DNA of 64,000 nucleotides from Owenia fusiformis (taxonomy: Eukaryota; Annelida; Polychaeta; Sabellida; Oweniidae), in assembly GCA_903813345.2 (NCBI GenBank), contig CAIIXF020000005.1, forward strand, positions 28,215,375-28,279,374, in the 5' to 3' direction. Numbering within the stretch: the first letter of the stretch is position 1; each line of letters begins with the position of its first letter. Shown in pieces: positions 43,298-55,800 of this stretch. The notes below the pieces were generated by a model. The model ran no database searches. It worked only from the letters and a program-made list of their open reading frames with translations, and had not been told where the DNA came from. A program made the translations under genes and the position numbers.

Positions 43298-46200
43298 ATG
43301 GCTGATGGGGATGACCAGTGTGATTTTGATGAACTCCAAGCGTTACTAAGTGATGCTGAGGAAGATGTTGAGCAAAATGGAGATGATCTAAACCCCCTCT
43401 CTGATGAATCTGGTGAGTTAAAATTACTAAAAAAACGCATACATTCAGATGTTTATGCTTGGAAGAAAAGGCTGTTCAATAAGTTCATCAGATTTTTGTA
43501 AGGTTTCTATTTTTATTAGTCTTGCCATTTGTGAAAAAAGGTTGTTAAGTATACAAGTGTATAACTGCATAATCTGGTATTGTTGGTCATTTATTTTTCA
43601 TAGATGTTGGTCACTCAACAGTTTCACCCTTGTCTGCTCTTCAAAAGATCTCCATTAATTTCTTCATACTGACTGAAATCATTTAGATACGCTAGGTCAT
43701 AAGTTCATAGATTCACGGTCTGATAGGTTTGTATTATAAAGGGTAGATTCTTGAATAGCAACATAATTATAATTATATAATTGTTCACCCTTTTAGGGAG
43801 CAAGTCAAATATCCCCTTTTAGGGAGCAAGTCAAATATCATGTGTGATTTTTGCTAATCTAATTTTATTGGGGAAGTAAATGTTAGTTTTTGATACCGAG
43901 TGTTAACATATTAGATTTCTTTGGTATTTGACAAGATTTAACAAACACATGGAGGAGGGTCCCTAGTCTCTGTTAAATTAGTTTGATATTTTGACCCAGC
44001 CCTTTAGGCGGTTTAGAGACACAGTGGCTTAACAATTTGGAAAAATACCTTTCAGAATCAAAGGATGTCTAGTGTCCTAATTAATGTCACTGTAAGAATG
44101 GAAACTATTTATGGAGCAGGTTTAAGTATAGCTATTGTAATTTGAGCTACTAAATCAGGACGTTTGATTTTCTTGGCTGGTATGGAAAGAGTTAACATCT
44201 GTATAGCTGTTAAAATTATTGAAGCAAATTATGAGTCGAAATCATTTAGCCCTGTTGGTGTGAGCATATAGCTTGAACAAAGCCACCAACCTACTCACTA
44301 CATGTGTTAAATAGAGATTGCACTCAAACAAATAGGAACGAAGCCTTAAATTATTTTCACATGGCACTGTATAGAATGTAAGTAGTACACGCAAAACAGT
44401 ATAGTGATTTTATTTCAATAGAGTTATTGGTATTAAAACTTCCATTGAAGTTCAAAGTCGTTGTTCAAATATCACTTTTTGAAAAACATGTTTTTACAGC
44501 GTAGCAATGTGAATAGGTATGTAAGTCTATTTAAAGTATATGTGTATACAATTTAGTATTATTTCTGCTGTATTCAAATATTATAGCGTTGAGCTTCTGA
44601 GACTTTTATTTTTGAAAGAGATATATACATTTCACAGTGTATTTTAAAAACATGAATTTCATGATTTAGTTTTAACCTCATGTTTTGATAGGATGTGGTC
44701 TTAAGGCACTTTAATAACTATGATTAGGATATATTTCCTCAGATTATTTTTGATTAAAACAATGGCTCCTAACTTCCCTTTGTTTTACACTTAATCACAA
44801 TAATTTTCTATAATTAACTAAGTAAATATGAAAATTTAGAGTTAAGAAGGTAACTTTGATTGCAAAATCAACTGAGAAATGTTCTGATACACCAAACTGA
44901 GCTAATTAAGAAACTAACTGTTGGCAAGGAGATGTTATTAAAGCTCATTACAGGGCGACATGGGCTATTACCCATGCATTTACCACTAGGCTATAGGCTT
45001 GATAACACTGAGGCATGGGTGAATTCATGAAGGGATGAAGATAGGACATTAAATGTCACGTGAATATATGCAGAGATGTTGAGTGATGGTTTTTCAACAG
45101 AAGCGGTTAATAAACAGGTATTTTATACTTCAACAAAATTATTTATAAATTCAAGTCATACTTTTGCACTTAATATTTTATGTATGTATAATGTGTTTAG
45201 ATATCGTATTTACCAGGGATTTAGTAGCCTGTTTTGTGTAACTTTCACAACGTTAAATTAGCATCATTAAACATCATTATTTCACAAGGCAGCATATTTT
45301 CACGTTGATGTTTCTATACGTTTGAGCAAAGGTGTAGGTATACAGAAATAAGGTTTGGTTAACCAAGGGCATTAACAATATGTCATATTGAATTCTAATC
45401 ATAGCTGTGGCTTAAATCTTTGATGGAGAAATGAGAGCTTGACAGTTATGTTAGGAAGGGTTTAGGATTGTGGCTAAGAATTTGAGCACATGTCCATTCT
45501 TCTAGAATAGATTTACTTTATTTATGGAATAACTGTCAGGCAAGGTGTCATTAAGGTCACACAAATAATATTGAAGTTTATATACAAATATCTATTGAAT
45601 TGATGTATGTTTCAAGCATCTGCTTGGGGGTGATTTTTCTGCATGGTGAATTTGAATTATATCGGGCCAACTTCAGTTGAAGTGTATCATATAAAGATAA
45701 AATTCCTCTTTAACTGAAGTAATTAAGACAAAATAATTTGGAAACTTGTATTCATGAAATTAATGTTTTCTTTAGATTATATTTTTTTGTATGGTTGAGT
45801 CATTTTTAATTAACTCTGAAACCACATCCTTTGATGTTCAGCCAACTTTCTTATTGCAAAACACAGTTAAGCAATTACTCATAAGTACATTGTATGAATG
45901 TAAAATACATGTACTTCAATATGTGAAATACTTACTTTTCATAATGAACTGAAGTGTTAGTTATGTATGTATTACTTATGAGTGTAAGTGACATGATGGG
46001 GACCAGAATAGGAAACAATTATATTGACATGAAATAAAATATTTATTCTAATTACAATTTAAACATTCATTTGAGACTTGCGAGAAATCGTATGTTGTAT
46101 TACCCATTCAACTGTTTAATAAACAAATTGATTTGTATGTTTTTCTAGATGATGACATATTTGCTCAACTTGAAGCTGAAGCTGCTGCAGAGAAGAATGG

Positions 46201-46814
46201 TGAAAGTGACAACAATGTACCAGGCCAAGATGTTGATGAATGGGATAATGAAGGTAGTTCTCTTTATTATTTAATTCCTTCATATATCTATAGTACACAT
46301 TCTAATTGCTTTAAGTAATTCATCATTTAAGAAATCAGGGTGCTTGGATTATCAAGAAAACTATTGGCATATGGACATTCTTAGTACAGTAGAACCTGTG
46401 TATGTGGAGCACCCTTGGGACCACTGAAAAGGTGTTCCACTTACAGAGGCTCATTAACATGGAGAAGATAGGTCATGGGACATGGTTCCACTTGTGAGTT
46501 GTTCCATTCACAGAAGTGTTCTACTTATCAGGTTCTACTGTATGTGCTCTAAAAATTGGATGGTATGCATTTAATGAAGTTGAATGTGTAAATAGCAATA
46601 GAATATGATTAGAAAGACAGAAATCATTATTTATTTTTACTTCTTGTAGATGAAGATGAATTGTCAAGAATGGCTGATGAGGCAGAGCCAATTGTTGATA
46701 ATGCTGTGGCTGTGGATCCAAATGATCTTTTTGGAGATGTTGATGATGTCTCAAATGATAGCATACCACCAAAGAATGATAGCATTGAAGACAAATCCAA
46801 AGCTGAAATTCTTG
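43298..46814 (+). CDS. MCM10: MCM10 exons 1-3: acidic N-terminus
   Basis: The exons are 43298-43412, 46149-46253 and 46650-46814, all ending in phase 1. The product is acidic (CDFDELQALLSDAEEDVEQ, DDIFAQLEAEAAAE) and includes DPNDLFGDVDDVS, which lines up with the LFGDMED segment of vertebrate MCM10. The repeated phase-1 ends would let exons 2 and 3 be skipped without a frameshift. Intron 1 (2.7 kb) shows no gene or repeat I recognise. Intron 2 carries a 154-bp pogo-like MITE. Confidence 0.9.
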
Positions 46815-49800
46815 GTAAGTTGGAAATATTCCGAATATGTGTGTATTTAAAATCATTGATTCATATCATTAGCATCATTGATTATGTTTGGCACATTGCA
46901 AATATGTACAACATGTAAAATGTATATGTACACCATTCACAGCTAAATGTGACATTTTTATCTTGTTATCCTTCACATTATTCTTCTGCTAGTTGTGGGT
47001 ATATGTCACGTCATGTGCTATTTACCATCATGACTAGATATATACTCATTACTATTGGAAGTGACTCTTCAGTTAGATTAGTTATATTACATGATTGGAA
47101 CACAAAACATATATTATTACATCGTTGTCAAGCTCGCAATGTAGCTCTTTGGGCCTCATGGAATAGCACAGGAATTCACCTAAATAAAATGAAATATTTG
47201 TATGGAATTATCAAAAGGCTTATTTGTGAAAAAATCCAGAAATGGAAAGGTGGTCAATTTCTTGACGCTTTCTGGAAGTGGACAAATAATTTCTTACACC
47301 AGCATGACATCATGGAAAAATCATTCAACTGGATCTACTTTTAGCATGACATGAAAACTTGAAAAGATCTGAAGTGTTGGCCATGGGGGGCATCTATTTT
47401 AGTACAAATGCACGTAAGATTGTGAGGTACATGCGAGATGTGTTGATGTGTGTATGTCAAGTCCATGTGTAGCTCATGACTAGATATACACTCATTAACA
47501 AGTCTTAAGCTGTCAACAATGACCTGATTCACCCCAAAAAAATTAAATTTTTAGTAGCCATTTAAAAAATGAATTCAGATAACGCTTCCGAGTAGACAAA
47601 ATATGTAGGAATGAATTCGAAATGACAAAAGACAGCACATCACAGCAGGTATCAATATTGCCTATAGTTTCCAGTGTGCATACTACTCGGATATTGAATA
47701 ATGAAGGAAGATGACATTACAGTTTACCTTAAGGTGTGTATGTTCAGTCCATGTTATCCGGTTCATGACTAGATATACACTCCTTGTGGTGCTCTGATTA
47801 ACTACTAGGCTTTGAATGAATTAATAAGTGTTCTCAGATAGTACGTTGGATTTTCAACAATGTACAATATTATTCTGTTCATACAGTGGGATCTATTATG
47901 TTTCCCTTGAATTTACATGTTTTTGAACATGCATATTTTGTGACATGTGGATTCATATATTGTGGTTACTTTGATGTGTGTATGTCGAGTCCATGTTATT
48001 TACGTCATGACTAGATATACACTCATTACTGTGGCTAACAGAACAATTCAATTCAAACTAGAATAGAAGAAGCCTAAACAATTAAAAATTAGAAACGCAT
48101 TTCGTGGCTATGGCATGTGTGCTGCAGAAGAGACAACTAGGACGATTGAAGGTGATTCAGGCAGAAGGAATATGATTTGTTTTACTTTTGACATGTGTGT
48201 AATTTTCAGTTAGAAATATTTCTTTGGCACTGGGAATCAGAAGATGTCTTGATGATTTAAGATTACTTTAATGTGTGTATGTCGAGTCCATGTACTTTAC
48301 ATCATGACTAGATATACACTCATTACTGTGGTCTTTACATCCACATTTTTATATTTACTCCCATTGCACTCTTTAAGCTGAAACAGAGAATTTTGGGGGA
48401 ATTCAAGAAATGGAAAGTCAACTACAAGGTGTTGAAAATAGCACATAGCTTTGGATTTTCGGGAAGCCTGGATGTCCATGTGGTTAAATAGATTTTAAAA
48501 TGATAACAATTCTGTCACAGCGGCTTGAAACTCTGTCACGGAGGCTTGTCACAGAAGTACGATATCATAATACTCTCCTGGGTACTTGGTTGAGATACAT
48601 GGTCATGTTGTCGCTGTATCCAAGCAAGCTTCTTGGAGTCAATTATTCTACATACCACATAAAACCTGCCACATATGGTGGTGAATTGATGTCATAATTC
48701 TAAGTAAATTTACTGATAATCTGAAACATAGGATAAAGTCCTTTGTTTAAGGCTGATGTGAGAAAGTCACTCAACCTCGGTGGGAATTGAACCCTCAACA
48801 TCCGGATTAATGAAAATATTTTAAAATAAACAGCATTTGCGCCGTCAACAGACTTTGGTACAAAGCTTCTTTCCTGAAACATGACTGCCAGATTCAAAAT
48901 TGAAAAAAATGAATAAATACATTTCTGCAAAAATTATATTATGAAATACTTTTTCTAAGAATGCTATTTCTATAGAGAGGTGAAAAGGTAAAACTTGAAT
49001 AGGACTTCCCTTTTCCTATATTGAATATCACTTGTAGCCTTGGGGCACTGAACATCACATCAGCATTCTATTTAAGAGCATCATTTCCTTGTTTATAGAT
49101 AATGTGTCTTACTTGGTTTCTCTCCAGGACAAAAGATGAAATAATATCTTCAGGGTGTGTACACACCTGGAAATGTCAGGGAAATTAATTTATTTTTCCA
49201 GGTGCTGGAAATGTCAGGGAATTTTAAAATTGGGTCAAAAAGGGCCAAAAATGTCAGGGAATTTTGAAACAGAAGATGTGTCAGGGAAATGTCAGGGAAT
49301 TGTGTATGATTGTTGAAAAAATAATGTTCCAGCAAAATAAATTTTAAGGCTATGACGGGATATCAATGAAATCCAAAATCAAATGTTAAGTTGTTTCCAC
49401 TAATTGAAAATCTTTTCATTAGGGTTGATTGAATGACATTAAATCTGGTTTTGTCTATTTGTAAGAACAGTGTGAACATTATACTGAAACCGAATAAAGA
49501 ATATGTATAGATGGTTCAATACAATTATGCTTTTCCATGTAGTAAGTTAGTTTTAGGCCATTCAAAGCTAATTACTGGTATATGTTTCATGGTTTGTTGA
49601 GGAACTCTTTACAGTTTAAAATTGTATTTACAAGTATATTAAGGAGCTGTATGTTCGACAGTCCGGTCGTATTCAGTCTATTTATCTATCAGGGTGATAA
49701 CTCAAATATCAGTTGACAGATTTGGTTAAAATTTTATATACCAATGTTTTTGTTACTGTATATAGAGCTTCTGCCCAAGAAGCCACTTGGCATTTTTCAT

Positions 49801-52800
49801 ATAATGTTTACAATGATAGTATTCGATAAAATATGTTTCATTAGATGGGAATTGCCCCTCAATGGAGTTGCTATTTTTCTTTAGATCAACATTTTGAAGT
49901 TTCAGTTTTTATTTGGATTCATTACAAAACATTAACAAATTATAGTTTGAAATGCTTAGAATGCACCATATACAATTGTCAATTTTGAAAAATTTCCGGG
50001 GGTGTACCCCCTTTTGGTTTTCCTTTGCTCGCAGTGATGCAAACCCCAAAAGATGCACCCCCTTGACACTTGTTGGCTATGCCCCTGTATATGTATGTTT
50101 ACCTTTGGCCTTATGCAATGTAAATACTGTACGTAAAATTAGAATATAAATTCAGAGCCACAGCCACAGAAATAAATGGTATGACAATGACTGTGTTAAA
50201 TTAAGAAAGAAAGTTAAATCCCTTGGTCAGATACTGACGAAAAATCCCAATGATAGCTGTGTTAGACACAATTATTTCAAATATTTAAAGCATTATAGAA
50301 AGTGTTGTAAAGGTAAACAGAAAGAATATAAAAAAGAACTGCTAAATAGGTTAGAAAATCTGTATGAAACAGACCCTAAAGAATATTGGGAACTATTGGA
50401 CAAAATTAGAAATAATGAAAAGGGTAGTGACGGAAATGATATATCACCTCGGGGCTGGTATGATCACTATTCCAAGCTTTTTACAGATAAATCAAATGAC
50501 ACGACTATGGATGAGAAAATAAAGTCTTTGGAAAATGATAAAACATTTGATAATTTAGATTATAAAATAACGGATGAAGAGCTTTGGCAAGCAGTGAAAG
50601 GCCTGAAAAATAAAAAGGCGACTGGCCATAATGTTGTCAGTTATGAAATGATAAAAACATCATACCCTGTGATAGGGAATATTATTTTAAAGATGTTTAA
50701 TACTATGTTTTCAAATACACTCTTCCCAAAAGAGTGGAATGTATCATCAATAATAACTGTTTTCAAGAAGGGTAATTCAAGTGATCCTGGAAATTATCGT
50801 GGACTATTTATATCAGACTGCTTGTCAAAATTGTTCTCCATAATAATGAATAATCGTTTATATAACTATGTTCAAGAAAATCAAATGTTACAGGAAAACC
50901 AAATTGGCTTCAAGAAAAAGTCAAGAACCACAGACCATATGTTTATTATTCGTACGCTAATTGACAGATTTATACACTTTGAGAAAAAGAAAATGTATAT
51001 TTGCTTTGTAGATCTAAGAAAAGCATTCGACACGATATGGCATAAGGGACTGTATCTCAAACTTCTCCAAGCAGGAATTCGAGGTCATTTTTATCACATG
51101 GTAAAACACATGTATACTAATTCAATGGCATCAGTTAGAATTAACAGTAACGGTGACCATACTGATATCTTTAAATGTGAGAGGGGGGTTAAACAGGGGG
51201 ACCCACTCAGTCCATTAATGTTTAATATTTACATCAATGATGTTGTTGAAGAATTAACACTTGAATCAGACTTAAAATTACAAAAACAAAAAATAAGTTG
51301 CCTGCTATTTGCAGATGATTTAGCCATAATTACTGCAAATAAAACTGATATGGACATAAAATTGAAAAAATTAAACAATTATTGTAAACAATGGAACTTT
51401 GATATCAATACTGATAAAACTAAAATTGTAATGTTTAATAAAAGTGGTAAACGATGTAATGATATATTCTACATTGGGGACCAGGTAATTGAAAACGTAT
51501 CAAAGTATACTTATTTGGGTATGGAATTCCATGCCAACGGATCGATGAAACAAGCTGCAATCTTTATTAAAGAAAAAGCAGAAAAGGCGAAATTCAAATT
51601 GATAAGTATGCTTACACATGGTGATATTAACCTAACTTTGTGCCTGAAATTATTTGACATATTAGTAAAACCAATTTTATTATATGGATGTGAAATCTGG
51701 GGTGCTGGTCTAATAACTAATAAAGATCTTCTGAAAAATAAAGATTTTGGCCTTGAAATGAAATATGACAAGTCACTTCCACCGGAATTACTACATCTAT
51801 CTTTTTTGAAGTTTCTATTAGGGGTGCATAGAAAAACGAGTAATTTAGCTACGATGGGTGAGTTAGGTAGATTCCCTCTGTTTATCAATATATTTTACCA
51901 ACAAGTTAAATACTTAGATCATATAGAAAATGAAGGAACGAGTTCATTACTAATTAATGCATATGCAGATAGTATTGAACTATCAAAAGTTCATAATCAA
52001 CCATCATGGTACTATGACATTGATAAAATAATGGCATATGTTCAACCACATGATAAAAATTACATTAAAAGTAAACCGCTTGATATTAAGAAAATCCTTG
52101 AAAAAAGATATATAAAATATTGGGAAAAAACTGTCAATGATAATAAAGGGAAATTAGAATTTTTGAATAATATCAAACAACGATGGGGAAAAGAACCATA
52201 TTTGAATTTAATAAAGAACGCCGAACATAGGAAATCTATGACGCGATTAAGAATAAGTGCACACAATTTAGAAATAGAGCGAGGAAGGTATACAAGACCA
52301 ATAGTTCCGAGAGATCAAAGAAAATGCAAATTATGTAAAATCACCACTGGTACGGAAACTCATTTTATTTTTGAGTGCCAAAAATTGGAAAAAATGAGAT
52401 ATGAATACTTTGATACGTTTAACTCGATTTGCCCAAATCTAACTGTATTGACTACCGAAGAAAAGGCTAATTATATGTTTAATGCTGAGGGTAACATGTG
52501 TATCACCTTTGCAAAATACCTTTATGAAATAATTGAAAAGAGATCAACAACTATATTATCAATATAAATATATACATGTAGGTGTAGGCTAATAGTAGTT
52601 GTTGGTATATATCTAATGATCAGTCAATCACATTATATTGTCATTATATGCCATGTAAAATTTGCATTGTATGTTATTGTAATTGTATGTATAGTTTTAG
52701 TTTTATTTTATCATGTTTATTTGCTGTACACTCACCCGAAAGGGATTTTTAGTACAATAAAGCATTGAATAATAATGTAATGCAATAAATAATATGATAA

Positions 52801-55800
52801 ATTGGTTAATAAGACGGCCTGTAGAAGTAAAGTTAAAGAGAGAATCAGATTTAACGAGCAGGCTAAACAAAAAATTCTTTCAATTTTAAAATATTTCAGG
52901 CTCATGTCATCCTTTGTCATGTCTATTTTCTAAAAAATCTAAAAAGTGCATACTTTATTCAAGGAAAACTTAAGATTTTTAGAACAATATATTATTTTTC
53001 TGTAAGAATGGTTACCATTCTTATAATTTGGGAGAATTTAAACATTTTTCGCCCATTTTTGCACTTTGAGTCACTGATAACTTCACCAATTTAAAACATA
53101 TTGTGAATCTTTTGTGAGATATTGTATTTGATATTGTAAGGAATAGATTGGTAGGTCAATTATACAAGTTGCTTGTAATTTCGTCACTCCTATAGATCTG
53201 ATTATGCCTTTAAGTCATGAGAAATGGTACAAAAGGATAAACCCAAAATGTTTCATAATAAGTCTTGTCTTTTAAATAATACGGTTGTTAGAGACTTTTT
53301 AGAGGCCGTGCAAGGAAAACTAGATCTGGAAATTTCCTTTTTTGCCTGGAAATGTCAGGGAAATTCATTTTGAAAAAGGTGTACGAACCCTGATCTTACA
53401 TACCTTAGATATATCTCCTTGATTACGCGGGTTACAGAAACAAATCGTTTCAGTAACAAAATGTCGAAAGCTATCATGTACAATTTTTCTTTATTTCATG
53501 GTTGTAGGCAGAATTCCCATGACATTTTTATCACAAATGTCAGTATTATATGTTTAAGAAAACTAGCAATCTTCCTGTTTGAGTGGAACACCAGGGGTCA
53601 CACCAGCCCCCATAAGATGCTAAATATCTGTATATTGATCGTTTGACCTGGACTAATTCTTGAATTGAAGTGAACTTGTCTAAAAGCCATGAAACACCAA
53701 GTACCTAAATATTCACCTTTGACTGAGATGACCTTGACCCATAAACATTGACTTTGGTCACTTAATCATGAGTCCCCGAGGGTTACAGTATCCTTCAAGT
53801 GCCCAAATATTTAGATATTGACCTTTGGTCTTGAGATTGCATTGACCAATATAACATTGACTTTGACCTTAGTTCACCTGATCCTGATCATTCATCTAGG
53901 TTGCCAAGGGTCTTAAATCTCCAAATACCTACATATTGACCTTGTAGTGACCTAATCATGGGTTGCCAAGAGTCACAGCAGTCCCTGGGGACCTTAAAAT
54001 GCCAAATACCTAGATACTGACCTTGACCTCATGTCACCTAATTATGGGCTGCCAAGGGTCATAGCAACCCCAAGGGTCTTTAAACTCCATATACCAAGAT
54101 ATTGACCTTGGAATGACCTTGACCTGTCCTTGGGTCCCCAAGAGTCACATTAGCCCCCAAGGTTTTTAAACCGCCAAATACCTAGATATTGACCTTTGTC
54201 CTAGGAATGACCTTGACCTGTGGTCACCTTTTAATTGGTCATCAATAGTCACAAACAGCCGTGAAGTGCATTAAAACACCATTTACCAAGATATTGACCT
54301 TGGGATGACCAAGATTCATAAAGTTAACATTGAACTCTGGTTACCTAATTATGGGTCATCAATGGTCACAGCACAAACCAAGGGTCTTAAAAGCCAAATA
54401 CCTAAATATTGACCTTGAGATGACCTCTGACCTTTGTAGAATGTCCACTGACCCACTTACTATGTTGACTAAGTATGAGGGTCCAATGTCAATCGGTCTA
54501 GGAGATGTCTGACAGACAGACCACCATGCATTATAGTAAGAAGTTGTACATGTTTGCGAACAAATAGTTCAGAAGACAACATAATCGTTGATTGAATACC
54601 TCACTATTGTTACGTAAATGGAATGGAATAGAAGTGCAGATCTTAACCGTTCTTGAAGTTAATGAATTAAGGAAATGTTCAGGTTTAAGGATTTTGTTTC
54701 GGAATTGAACAAAGAAAACAAGGAGGTTCTAACTTGATTTCTGCCATATATGGAGTCATGTCATGATTTCCGAATTCAAAATTAAACGGTCACCATTTTT
54801 CACTTCAGAATTTGAATCTCGAGTTGGTTTTATTTCCCAACAAAAAATTTCGAAGTGATCAAGATATTAGTTCAGATCTTTTGGAGTGCTGATTATGACT
54901 TATTAATCAGTTATGATGTCAGACAATAGTAGTCATATAAATCTGACCCTCGTATGATGTTATTTGTTGTTATTTTTTCTGATTTGGATATTTTTTTTTC
55001 TTATTTTCTTGCATACGAGCGTCATACACCCTTGCCTCATCTATATTGCGGGAAATGCTTTCCTGGCCTGTCTACCCAACCAAATTCACACAAATGATAA
55101 ATAAATTTATTTGTTTCAACTATAAAGTATTTAATCTTACCTTAGGCACGTAAAACGCTTGGTAATTGAAGAAATATAAGCATGTCGCTTGAATTTTAAA
55201 TTTTTTTCATTTTGCCATACCAAGGTCACTTACGGGTTAATCTGAGTCTAGATGTAAAACTATATCAAACGAAATCATAAGTATTTGTTACACGAAGATT
55301 CGGTTGAAAGGGAAGCAGTGTCGTTAAGAAGGGAAGTTATTTAGAAAAGTTATTGTTTCAAAATGAGAAAAGTGACAAGTGGCAGAGAATGGCTTTGGAA
55401 TCAATCTCTGAGTAATAAATAATTATGATTCCGTTTTGATACATGTTTTACATTTAGACTACCGGAAACAACATTTAGCAACATGGCGGGCGATAATGAA
55501 AATATAATTCAATTGATTATATTTCGTCAATTATCAAGTGTTTTACATGTCTAAGGTAAGATTTAACACTTTGATGTTGGAGCTAAATAATTACTCGATA
55601 ATTTGTGTAACTTTGGTTAGTATGGTAACTATGGTTACCCAGACAGGCTAGGAAAGCATTTACCACAATTTGTTCCATATAATATCTACGACCGTGTATG
55701 CAAAGAAAATGATAAAAAATAAATATCCAAATAAGAACAAGGAATATCGAAGAACAGCATACAACGGTCGGATTTATATGACTAGACAATAGCAACATTT

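Larger units (their letters stand above)
49153..53396. mobile_element. Outer repeat with CAGGG(T)-type ends that brackets the LINE
   Basis: The left end near 49153 reads CAGGGTGTGTACACACCTGG, followed by several copies of GGAAATGTCAGGGAA. The right end near 53394, on the other strand, reads CAGGGTTCGTACACCT and also leads into GGAAATGTCAGGG on the opposite strand. The two ends look like the termini of one DNA element, later opened by the LINE and by a 373-bp TTAA MITE. Nesting is inferred. The ends could also be two independent copies. Confidence 0.45.

Noticed and set aside
46521-46856. Minus-strand ORF of 111 residues rich in His, Gln and Leu
   Set aside because: It is the antisense of MCM10 exon 3. 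The His/Gln richness reflects Asp/Asn/Met codons on the true strand.
47005-48335. Hammerhead ribozymes or a CRISPR array as explanation of the spaced boxes
   Set aside because: No CUGAUGA...GAAA core is present, the spacing (240-450 bp) is far too long and irregular for CRISPR, and this is a eukaryotic intron.
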